A stretch of DNA of 64,000 nucleotides, taken from Maricaulis sp. GTDB taxonomy: Bacteria > Pseudomonadota > Alphaproteobacteria > Caulobacterales > Maricaulaceae. The translations under genes were made by a program, and so were the position numbers. Location: positions 1 through 64,000 of the forward strand of contig JAEPND010000004.1 in NCBI GenBank assembly GCA_017643585.1. Direction: 5' to 3'. The notes beneath the pieces were generated by a model. It ran no database searches. It had not been told where the DNA came from and worked only from the letters and a program-made list of their open reading frames with translations. Shown piece by piece: positions 1 through 8,363 of the stretch; position 1 is the first letter of the stretch, and each line of letters opens with the position of its first letter.

Positions 1-198
1 TCCTGGCTAAGAGGTGGAGTGTTGCAACCCCAATCTCTCAACCCAGCCCCGGGTGAACAACCTTCATAGCTTTGACAACTAGCGCCCCTCTCTCGTCGGC
101 AAGGCCCGCAGCGACGGCTGGTCGAATGCGGCCGAGCGGAGTGACCAGGAACAGGCTCGACCGGCAATCCTCGACGGGAGACACGGATCACCCGGCAC

Positions 199-231
199 AA
201 AAAGACCGCCAGACCCGAAAGCCTGGCGGTC
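199..231 (-). terminator. Intrinsic terminator of the short minus-strand transcript
   Basis: Read on the minus strand there is a perfect 9-bp stem (positions 223-231 with 204-212) closed by a short loop and followed at once by a run of T residues (199-203). It lies downstream of the 24-codon ORF at 322-396 with no other reading frame between, so it most likely ends that short transcript. Confidence 0.75.
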
Positions 232-321
232 CATATTCGCGGTTGCTCGGTCCGGCCTTGAACGGCCCGGATCAGGTCACCCCGATCCGCTCGCGTGAAA
301 CGCGGGACCCGTGAAATCACG

Positions 322-396
322 TCAGAGGAAAAGGGCTGCCTTTACCGCCGCACCTGATTTCGATCCAAGACCGCAACCTTTAAAACCACTGATCAT
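322..396 (-). CDS. 24-residue small protein or leader peptide with extended Shine-Dalgarno
   Basis: An ATG at 396 opens a 24-codon frame (begins MISGFKGCGL, ends AALFL, stop at 322-324). Directly upstream, 399-410 on the minus strand reads AGGAGGTGATCC, a 12-nt perfect complement of the conserved 3' end of 16S rRNA, with only one base between it and the ATG. The product is short, Gly/Ser/Lys-rich at the start and hydrophobic at the end. I do not recognise it. Between its stop and the terminator at 199-231 the RNA can form several stems (around 245-305), and no larger gene follows. It could be a translated small protein, a leader peptide, or a dual-function small RNA. Confidence 0.5.
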   Translation of the reverse strand: MISGFKGCGLGSKSGAAVKAALFL

Positions 397-434
397 CGGA
401 TCACCTCCTCTCGTCTGTTAGCGTTGAAAGGAAA

Positions 435-460
435 GCTAGCACGACGGGGGCCGGGAGCAA
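435..460 (-). promoter_or_regulatory. Candidate housekeeping promoter for the small ORF transcript
   Basis: On the minus strand TTGCTC (460-455), a 14-base spacer and GCTAGC (440-435) approximate the Caulobacter housekeeping consensus (TTGACGS, 10-14 bases, GCTANAWC). A start near 428 would give a leader of about 30 nt before the ATG at 396 and a transcript of about 230 nt ending at the terminator at 199. Confidence 0.35.
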
Positions 461-837
461 GGGCAAAGCCCCCTCACCCTCGCTTCGCTCGTCCTCTCCC
501 CGTGGGGAGAGGGATGCCTCGGAGTTATCCTTCTCCCTCGGGGGAGAAGTGCCCTTCGTAGCCTTGGCGAAGAAGGGCGATGAGGGGGAAGCACCAAAAT
601 CTCCACGATCTCGCGATCTGGAGTGAGAGGCATGCGGGAGACCGATTAAACCGGATATTTATGCAATAGCAGGGGTTAGGGACCTCCCGCACACGGGGCT
701 GCTGTCTGCCATGTCCTGATGACCCCGCAGGGTCGACAGAAACGTCCCGCACATCCACGCCCGAAAAGACTGAGCTCTCGCCTCCCACGACATGGATCGA
801 GGGAGAGTATGGGGCAGATTTGAACGGCGTGGATATC

Positions 838-980
838 TTCCCCGCACGCGGGGAAGTGGGCTCGCCGTAGCCTTGGCGAAGGCGAGGTCGAAGGGGGTGC
901 GAACGCCAGTGAGCAAAGACCTCCGCGCTGCGCGCTCCGGCCCCTCCGTCCCTTCGGGACACCTCCCCGAGGGGGAGGAT
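838..980 (+). repeat. Dispersed repeat, copy A (related copy at 33231-33375)
   Basis: This segment starts with a CCCCGC/GCGGGG-type hairpin and shares long identical blocks with 33231-33375: GGGGAAGTGGGCTCGCCGTA, GCGAAGGCGAGGTCGAAGGGG-like sequence, the block around CCTCCGCGCTGCGCGCTCC, and ACACCTCCCC followed by a closing palindrome. The centre between the blocks differs between copies, as expected for an old intergenic repeat family. Confidence 0.65.
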
Positions 981-1225
981 AGGATTCACCGGCGCCTTCG
1001 CTTCTATCCTTTCCCTTGATGGGAAAGGTGGCCGCGAATCGGACGGATAGGGTGCGGCCCGAAGGGCCCACTTTAAGTCGCGCCTGGGGCGCGCACCCAC
1101 TCCACCATTGCCCCGCAATGGTCCCCCTCGCCCATCAAGGGCGAGGATCAAGCTCTGCTAGCAAAACACTGACGCCCAACGCCTTAGCTCAGACCGAGAA
1201 AACAAATCTTGTCATCCTCGCCGGA

Positions 1226-1245
1226 TGCCCCGCGAAAGCGGGGCA
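1226..1245. repeat. Perfect GC-rich hairpin with GAAA loop
   Basis: TGCCCCGC, GAAA, GCGGGGCA forms a perfect 8-bp stem with a GNRA-type tetraloop about 90 bases upstream of the gene at 1334. There is no T-run on either side, so it is not a classical terminator. It looks like another member of the palindromic intergenic elements of this stretch. Confidence 0.5.
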
Positions 1246-1333
1246 CAGCGCGAGGGCCCATTTTCGTTCCTCGCGCGTACGCTGATGACGCATCCAGCCG
1301 ATCTGCTACCTTAACGCAGCAGGGGGAAAGATC

Positions 1334-1954
1334 ATGATTGAACAAATCGACTGGACAATGCTTGCCGACGCCAGCGCCTTGGTGGCGCAGCACCCGACCA
1401 CGGCGCTCCTGGCACCGGTGGGCGCATACCTTTTCAGGGGTTATCAGGGACGAAAACAGGCTCGCGACTATATTGCGGACAGGTTGATCGCCATCCAGCG
1501 CGATCTCGCAGCGCTCGCATTTGGCGTCGGAGGCGGGGCGAAACAACGTGACCACGTCAATCAACTCATGGCCAGCCAGTTCAGTCGAAGAGTACAGGAC
1601 CTTCGTGAACACGCTGCCACACGCCCCCTGAGGGCCAAAATCACCGTATTGCTCGATCAGTATAGCCGCGCCATCGAGAACTACATATCCGACTGGATTA
1701 TGGCGAGCAATCAGAGCGCAGGTCTAACCGAACAATACGATGCAACACGCCGCGACCTGCATCGGGTGTTGAGGGCTCTGGGCCGGTATTCAGTGATGAA
1801 ACGGGAAATCATCGAACTAGAAGACCGAACGCGTGCCGACCATCCTGACAAGGTCCAGGCTGACGAGGGCAACGCCTCAAGGCAACGCAATGGTCTTCGC
1901 TATCAGGACGAGCCTGTCAGCGAGATCAGGCCGGACACGGCTTTGCGTGTTTAG
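1334..1954 (+). CDS. Hypothetical protein, 206 aa
   Basis: The frame starts at an ATG preceded by a good ribosome binding site (AGGGGGAAAG, 6 bases upstream). The product has a weakly hydrophobic segment near residues 15-35, then a predominantly helical, charged body (for example the RDLAAL, RRDLHRVLRAL and KREIIELEDR stretches) and a polar tail. I do not recognise a family. It stands alone between the repeat block and the large inverted repeat at 1986-2065. Base composition is somewhat less G+C-rich than the housekeeping genes, as in the ATPase pair that follows, which may indicate acquired DNA. Confidence 0.6.
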   Translation: MIEQIDWTMLADASALVAQHPTTALLAPVGAYLFRGYQGRKQARDYIADRLIAIQRDLAALAFGVGGGAKQRDHVNQLMASQFSRRVQDLREHAATRPLRAKITVLLDQYSRAIENYISDWIMASNQSAGLTEQYDATRRDLHRVLRALGRYSVMKREIIELEDRTRADHPDKVQADEGNASRQRNGLRYQDEPVSEIRPDTALRV

Positions 1955-1985
1955 AGCTTGCCATAAAACCCTTGCGAGCAGGGGG

Positions 1986-2065
1986 CCGTATTGAATTCCC
2001 GCGGTCAAGGGCGGCAAAGCCGCCGCCTCGCGGTTCTCACCCTTGACCGCGGGAATTCAATACGG
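1986..2065. repeat. Perfect 26-bp inverted repeat with inner hairpin
   Basis: Positions 1986-2011 and 2040-2065 are exact reverse complements over 26 bp, each arm containing an EcoRI-type GAATTC core. The 28-base loop contains its own stem (GGCGGC, AAA, GCCGCC near 2009-2023). It sits between two converging genes (1334-1954 on plus, 2144-2746 on minus). It could act as a bidirectional transcription stop, although neither arm is followed by a T-run. It could also be a small mobile palindromic element or a scar at the edge of the ATPase/TOPRIM insertion. Confidence 0.85.
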
Positions 2066-2143
2066 CGGGGTCTCGGCATGGGGTTTATGGGGAGGTTTGG
2101 GGGTAGTGAATATCCGACTTTTTAACAGATAATCACGAAATCG

Positions 2144-2746
2144 CTACGCTTGGACTAATGCGCGGAGTGCTGGGATTGCGCGAGCCAAACTAGGGGAGCG
2201 CCTCTCCGCGTGCCCTGGCCGCCATTGGTTCAGCAGAAACTCTTCCAGCATCGGATTGTATAGTGGCCCGGGGCGGGCAACCCCGAGGTCTCCAGCAAAA
2301 TCAGACCGGATCCGTACGCTCGGCGAAGAGTTGGCAAGCCGCCGCAACTCGATTTTTGCGTCTTCGAATTCATCCGGACGATCAGAAATCGCCGCCTCGC
2401 GAATTTGTAAAAAAGTGGCCAGCGCCTCCGCGTCGGCCATGATCCAAGATTCGATTTCAGTCACAGGGCATCGCACAGACAAAAATGGATTTCTCGGTGC
2501 ACCGAGAGCATCAGCGATTAAGTCTTCCGGACAGGCTCTCAGCGAGTCAGTATCAAGCAAAGCAACGACTTTCAAATGTTGGTTTGCCGCGCGGTTAAGA
2601 TTCGGGAGTCGGCTCCTCACATATCCTTCCCCCTGCCGACCGATTGCATTCACTACCTCGACTTCTGGATCAACGAACTTTAGCAACTTTATTGCAACCA
2701 GTTCGCTAGGAAGGTCTTCCGTGAGTATCGTAAAGTGCTTCGGCAT
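2144..2746 (-). CDS. TOPRIM/DUF4276-like protein, partner of the AAA ATPase
   Basis: The 200-aa product has features of a TOPRIM-like fold: an acidic N-terminal motif (TEDLPSE, Glu10 and Glu15) and a DxD motif after a hydrophobic strand (VVALLDTDS, Asp65 and Asp67). It also has a conserved-looking EIESWIMAD segment (97-105) of the kind I associate with the DUF4276 family. Such proteins are commonly encoded next to AAA_15/AAA_21 ATPases. It starts 9 bases after the ATPase stop, so the two are an operon. By analogy with PARIS, OLD and similar ATPase/TOPRIM pairs it would be the nuclease or effector subunit, but that role is inferred. No signal peptide or membrane segment is seen. Confidence 0.6.
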   Translation of the reverse strand: MPKHFTILTEDLPSELVAIKLLKFVDPEVEVVNAIGRQGEGYVRSRLPNLNRAANQHLKVVALLDTDSLRACPEDLIADALGAPRNPFLSVRCPVTEIESWIMADAEALATFLQIREAAISDRPDEFEDAKIELRRLANSSPSVRIRSDFAGDLGVARPGPLYNPMLEEFLLNQWRPGHAERRSPSLARAIPALRALVQA

Positions 2747-2755
2747 ATGTGCGAC

Positions 2756-3904
2756 TTAGAACGAAAAAAGCTGAAGCTGTTTAGGTGCTGTTCTTGGTAG
2801 AGCCACTTCGCCAGCAGTCATGCCAGCGTCCATCAATCTTCGAATGTCTTGCATCTCCGACAACGGTGTCACGGAGGTTCCCTCTTTACTAGGCTCCAGC
2901 AACAAAACCTCGTTGGGCCGGACACCAGGGTCTCGCAGAAGATCTACGCTGTGTGTACTCACAACAACTTGCCGTTTTCTCGATTTTTGCATCCGATAGA
3001 TAAGCGGGGCCATCCGACCAACGATTGCTGCATTCAGCGACAACTCAGGTTCTTCAAGCAATAGCAACGAGTCTCCTTCAGTCAGTGACCAGAGAAGGCC
3101 GATCAAGCGCAATGTTCCATCGGAAAATTGATCCTCCCGCTGCCGTGCTGCGTTCGGCCGCCAATGGTCATAGAGCGCTGCCAAATGCGGCCGCCCAGTC
3201 ACCTCATCCTTCTCAAATTGCAGCTCCCGTAACTGCGGCAGAGCACTCTTCAATGCTTGCGCGATCCTGCGCAGCCTGGCTTTCTGAGTTTTCTTCGGCG
3301 TTTTCGCAATACGTTCTAGCAAGCTCTGACCAAACGGGTCCGCTTCGAGTACGCGCCCTTGAAACTCATCAGAATAACGCAAAAGCTGCGGAACCAAGTG
3401 CAGATAAGTAACCCCTTCAAGAAAAGTAGCGAGCTCACGAAAAGAGCGATTTTCATTCACCTGCTCAAGAAAACTTTGGGTGAGACGCACGTCGTCTTCG
3501 CTATCTTCCTCGTTGGGCCGCAGCATAAGCTGATCGCCGTTTTTCGTGACACTCTCGTGGGACACATACACCTCTCGGCGCCCACGAGGTTGTTGCCGTA
3601 TACCAATCTCGTATACCCATTGATCAGGAGAATCGCCCTCGCTCCGCAACTCGAGAACCAACCGCACCTCAGGGTCCGTGCGAGCTGACAAACAGCGGAG
3701 TTTTGATAACCCACCTCGATCCGCCACGGCCTTCTGCACTCCCCCCCCATCAGGCCGTGCGATATCGCGAAGAAACCTAAATGCGTCCAAGAAGTTGGAC
3801 TTTCCCGAAGCATTCGGGCCTATTATGAACTGTCGATCTTGAAGCTGGACATCGACAGACTTGAAATTTCTCCAGTTCTTCAATGCCACACGAGATATTT
3901 TCAT
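2756..3904 (-). CDS. AAA family (SMC/ABC-like) ATPase, probable defence ATPase
   Basis: The 382-aa product has a complete SMC/ABC-type ATPase: Walker A GPNASGKSN (29-37), signature-like QFSDGT (259-264), Walker B LLLLEEPE (280-287) and the switch histidine in VVVSTHS (His318). The insertion between the two halves is short and helical, without a zinc hook, as in AAA_15/AAA_21 proteins (RloA- and AriA-like). It starts 36 bases after the thiC stop with no terminator between, and is followed by the TOPRIM-like gene. Base composition is less G+C-rich than thiC. The likely role is sensing or ATP-dependent control of the partner in anti-phage defence. The exact named system cannot be assigned without a profile search. 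Confidence 0.75.
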   Translation of the reverse strand: MKISRVALKNWRNFKSVDVQLQDRQFIIGPNASGKSNFLDAFRFLRDIARPDGGGVQKAVADRGGLSKLRCLSARTDPEVRLVLELRSEGDSPDQWVYEIGIRQQPRGRREVYVSHESVTKNGDQLMLRPNEEDSEDDVRLTQSFLEQVNENRSFRELATFLEGVTYLHLVPQLLRYSDEFQGRVLEADPFGQSLLERIAKTPKKTQKARLRRIAQALKSALPQLRELQFEKDEVTGRPHLAALYDHWRPNAARQREDQFSDGTLRLIGLLWSLTEGDSLLLLEEPELSLNAAIVGRMAPLIYRMQKSRKRQVVVSTHSVDLLRDPGVRPNEVLLLEPSKEGTSVTPLSEMQDIRRLMDAGMTAGEVALPRTAPKQLQLFSF

Positions 3905-3940
3905 TCTGCGACTAGCTCCGCTTCGGTATCGCGAACCACC

Positions 3941-5815
<1,875 letters not shown>

Positions 5816-6340
5816 TCAGGTATAGGTCTCGCGGACGAACTCGAAGAGCTCGTCGGGTTGGTCAGTGTAGGCGATGTTGAAACTGTCGAACTTGCCGGTA
5901 TCGGGCTTGCGCCAAATCACGACGAGCTTCTTATCAAGCATGACATCATCGATATCCTCGCGCCGCACATCATCGAGCAACGCGCCGGACTCGTTCAACA
6001 GCGCTATTCGATTGTTGGTGAAAACGTATCGATCGAGCTGCGCCCAAGGGCTTGGCTCAGACTTACGCAAACTCATCACCCCCAGATACAGAATTCCCAA
6101 CGCCATGGGGAAAGTAATGAGTTGCCACCACTCAAACCCCTTCTCGATGACGCCCGTTGTTTGCCGATAGAGAAGGAAGGCCCCAAAACCACCGAAAAGG
6201 AGAAGGCCTAAGGCTCGCGCCCACGGATTGTCACCTTCTCCCAGATCACGCAACCTTCGGTCGGCCCGCTCCTCGCGCAGCACTTCCTCGCCGCTCTCGA
6301 GGCGCCAGGACTTCGGGACAATCGGCATCGCTTCGCTCAC
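5816..6340 (-). CDS. Two-TM membrane protein with PH-like C-terminal domain, hypothetical
   Basis: The 174-aa product has a charged N-terminal 40 residues, two hydrophobic segments (about 42-62 and 72-92) and a C-terminal part (YVFTNNRIALLNESG onward) that resembles bacterial PH/YdbS-like domains, with tryptophan and aspartate-rich strands. It starts at GTG in a GTGA overlap with the upstream gene, so translation is coupled. It lies 12 bases upstream of thiC and downstream of the TPP riboswitch. A thiamin-related role is suggested only by position. It could equally be a passenger. Confidence 0.75.
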   Translation of the reverse strand: MSEAMPIVPKSWRLESGEEVLREERADRRLRDLGEGDNPWARALGLLLFGGFGAFLLYRQTTGVIEKGFEWWQLITFPMALGILYLGVMSLRKSEPSPWAQLDRYVFTNNRIALLNESGALLDDVRREDIDDVMLDKKLVVIWRKPDTGKFDSFNIAYTDQPDELFEFVRETYT

Positions 6341-6891
6341 GACGCACCTCCCGCCATTTCTACAACCGGCGCCTTGCGCGCGCGGGCCCGCACCGAGGCG
6401 GCGGTGTCATTGAGGGCGTCATTGCGTGCGGTTTCAGCCGCCGCGCGGAATTCGGGATGGTGGATGGCCAGCACGCACAGCGCATTGACCGCCCAGGCGC
6501 GCACAAAGGGGCGCGCGTGGGTGATGTAGGATTGCGCAAACCGCGCCAGTTTCGGTCCTTCCGGCAGCGGACGGTCATAGGCGTCCAGCGCCTGCAAAAT
6601 GTGCAAAACGGCGCCCCAATGGGTCAGCCGGCCCAGCCGGGGCGAGATCGCGGTGGCGATGTCGGCCAGGATCAGGTCACCGCATTTCAGGCTCTGCTGG
6701 ACCAGCCAGGTCGAGCCGGCCTGGATCAGCGGTTCATCGTCATCGACAAGGTCGTAAAGCGCGTCCCAGAAACCGGGCGCATCACGCAGCTGGACTTTCG
6801 CCTCGCACAACAGGCTCATCGCCTTGCCGTCAAACTCGCTGATCGCTGCCCTCAAACGGGCTTTTGTGTGCGCGGTGGTCTGGTCGCTCAT
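6337..6891 (-). CDS. HEAT-like helical repeat protein, first gene behind the TPP riboswitch
   Basis: The 184-aa product is almost entirely helical, with repeating units such as ARPFVRAWAVNALCVLA and DTAASVRARARK that resemble HEAT repeats. It has no signal peptide or membrane segment. The ATG at 6891 is preceded by GAGCAGGAA, which abuts the 3' edge of the riboswitch, so ligand binding could directly block its ribosome binding site. Its stop overlaps the GTG start of the next gene by 4 bases. I do not recognise a defined family. It may act as a protein-binding scaffold in the cytoplasm. Confidence 0.75.
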   Translation of the reverse strand: MSDQTTAHTKARLRAAISEFDGKAMSLLCEAKVQLRDAPGFWDALYDLVDDDEPLIQAGSTWLVQQSLKCGDLILADIATAISPRLGRLTHWGAVLHILQALDAYDRPLPEGPKLARFAQSYITHARPFVRAWAVNALCVLAIHHPEFRAAAETARNDALNDTAASVRARARKAPVVEMAGGAS

Positions 6892-6898
6892 TTCCTGC

Positions 6899-6976
6899 TC
6901 CGTCCCGACGCCGGCATGACCCGGATCCGGTCCTAAGGGTCTTTCTCAGCACCCGCATGCGGGGCACCCCTCGGAA
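6899..6976 (-). promoter_or_regulatory. TPP riboswitch (THI element)
   Basis: The minus strand carries the conserved THI-box elements in order: GGGGTGCC, then GCTGAGA followed by an ACCCTTNGGACC-like segment, GGATCCGGGTCATGCCGGCG, and the closing GGGA. The spacing and order match TPP aptamers. The outer stem (TCCGA with TCGGGA) closes just before the ribosome binding site of the gene starting at 6891, so control of translation initiation is the likeliest mechanism. The regulated unit is 6337-6891, 5816-6340 and thiC, and possibly the ATPase pair behind it. Confidence 0.92.
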
Positions 6977-7026
6977 CTCAACTGGTCAGGAAAATGGACG
7001 CGCACCGGTGATTTGGCAAGCGTGCC

Positions 7027-7857
7027 TCACTCATGCCCGTGCACGTCCCGCGTTTCACCGGCCTCGGTGAAAAAGTCCTCACGACTGGCGCGTACGGAGA
7101 TGGGCGTATTGATCGGCACGTGGATGCCGGTGACATGGTCGGCATTGAGCGTCTCGCGAACCGTATCGCCGCCCCAGCGCTCAATGAGCCAGTAGGGCGG
7201 AAAGGCGTTGTGGGTGGTCTCCTCCTGGAAGTGCCCGGCATGCGGGGCATAGGCCGACGGATCCGGAGTGGCATCACCCAGATGCATCACCGTCGCCTCG
7301 CCGTTCAGCGTCACGCGGTAGACCATGTTCTGGATATGCGCCCGGCCGGGCCCGCCGGCATGGGGGATGTAGACCGCCTCGATCGAGATGGCAGCGCTGT
7401 CTCCATCGGCCGCGATGACCAGGTCCTGCGGCTGGGCGACAAACGGCAGGATGCGCATCCGCTCGGCAAAGTCCGGCTGCCAACCCGCATCCGCCTGCAT
7501 GTCCAGCCGCGCCTGGTGCGGCGCGACCAGGATCACCTCAGGGTGCGCGGCCAGATAGGCATTCATCTCCGGCGCGTCGAAATGATCGCCATGCACATGG
7601 CTGACAAGCACGGCGTCGACACCGGCAAACTCACCCTCACCCGCCATCAGGCGCGCCTTGGTGTCCGGCGCGACCAGCGGATAGCCATAGGAATGGGTAA
7701 ACAGCGGATCGAACAGGATTTTTGTCTCCCCCGCCGTCACCATCACCGCTTCATTGGCGAGGAAGTGTGCAGTGGCGCTCTCGTCCCCCGGCTGGGGATG
7801 GGTCAGCGCCGTGCCGCTGCCGGCCAGGGCGAGTGTCAGTGCAAGGGCGATGCTCAT
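7027..7857 (-). CDS. Exported metallo-beta-lactamase-fold hydrolase
   Basis: The 276-aa product starts with a hydrophobic signal-like stretch (residues 1-18) and carries the metal-binding motif SHVHGDHFD, a later GGPGRAH segment and LGDATPD. These place it with the metallo-beta-lactamase fold, in the UlaG-like group of MBL-fold hydrolases (Lactamase_B_2/3). The final histidines (VHGHE) are unusual but probably incidental. It is encoded 50 bases upstream of the TPP riboswitch on the same strand. The substrate cannot be predicted from the sequence. Confidence 0.85.
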   Translation of the reverse strand: MSIALALTLALAGSGTALTHPQPGDESATAHFLANEAVMVTAGETKILFDPLFTHSYGYPLVAPDTKARLMAGEGEFAGVDAVLVSHVHGDHFDAPEMNAYLAAHPEVILVAPHQARLDMQADAGWQPDFAERMRILPFVAQPQDLVIAADGDSAAISIEAVYIPHAGGPGRAHIQNMVYRVTLNGEATVMHLGDATPDPSAYAPHAGHFQEETTHNAFPPYWLIERWGGDTVRETLNADHVTGIHVPINTPISVRASREDFFTEAGETRDVHGHE

Positions 7858-7985
7858 CGGCTACCTCTGAAAACTTTCAACGACATGAGTGAAGCTGATC
7901 GCTTTTTTTGGCAAGTCGGGACGGATTTTTGTGGGAACAACCCGAGCGTGTCTATAAGGTTCAATCTAACCAAAAGGGGGATCTG

Positions 7986-8336
7986 ATGTCTGTTCTCAAA
8001 AATGCGCTTAAGGAAGTCCGCTCCAAGATCAAGGATTTGTCGGAGGTCGAGGTTCGCACCTATACCGGCGAAGCGACCGCCGTCATTGCCGCCATCGGTG
8101 GCGAGGACGCTGCCTTTGACAATGTGCTGACCCGGCTCGATGCGGACGATTCAGAGGTCCATCTGGCCTATCTCTCGCGCCTCGATCTGGATGGCGATGC
8201 CGTGTTTTTTCGCGCTACCGGGGCCCCGGCAGATCTCGCCGATGCCCATCGTGCAGCAGTGGAAAGCGGTATCCAGAGTCGTGCGGCGATCATCAATCTG
8301 TTCAAGGACCTGCTCAACTGGGGCAGCGACGACTAG
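7986..8336 (+). CDS. Hypothetical protein, 116 aa
   Basis: I chose the ATG at 7986 because it follows a clear ribosome binding site (AAGGGGGA); longer starts upstream have none. The soluble, acidic product begins MSVLKNALKEVRSKIKDLSE and has alternating strand/helix character. No signal peptide or membrane segment is seen. It lies 27 bases before the peptidoglycan-binding-like gene on the same strand, so they form an operon. I do not recognise the family. It may be a chaperone, adaptor or protective partner of the downstream protein, inferred only from position. Confidence 0.7.
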   Translation: MSVLKNALKEVRSKIKDLSEVEVRTYTGEATAVIAAIGGEDAAFDNVLTRLDADDSEVHLAYLSRLDLDGDAVFFRATGAPADLADAHRAAVESGIQSRAAIINLFKDLLNWGSDD

Positions 8337-8363
8337 GCGCACCCGCAGGAGCGCCCCTCGCCC

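Larger units (their letters stand above)
463..1333. repeat. Gene-free stretch of palindromic, repeat-like intergenic DNA
   Basis: No convincing gene lies here. The stretch is packed with short palindromes (for example CTCTCCCCGTGGGGAGAG near 497-514 and CTCCCTCGGGGGAG near 533-546) and with recurring blocks such as CGTAGCCTTGGCGAAG, seen near 558 and again near 866. The reading frames across it follow the repeats on both strands and have no ribosome binding site. Similar blocks recur at 33231-33375, so this is dispersed non-coding repeat DNA. Confidence 0.6.

Noticed and set aside
399..410. Match to the conserved 3' end of 16S rRNA on the plus strand
   Set aside because: Only the terminal 12 bases match and the preceding helix 45 sequence is absent; it is better read as a long Shine-Dalgarno on the minus strand.
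72..1285. Overlapping reading frames on both strands at the left end (72-314, 525-1151, 659-916, 792-1019 and others)
   Set aside because: They follow palindromic repeats, have no ribosome binding sites and resemble nothing; the same blocks recur as non-coding repeat at 33231-33375.
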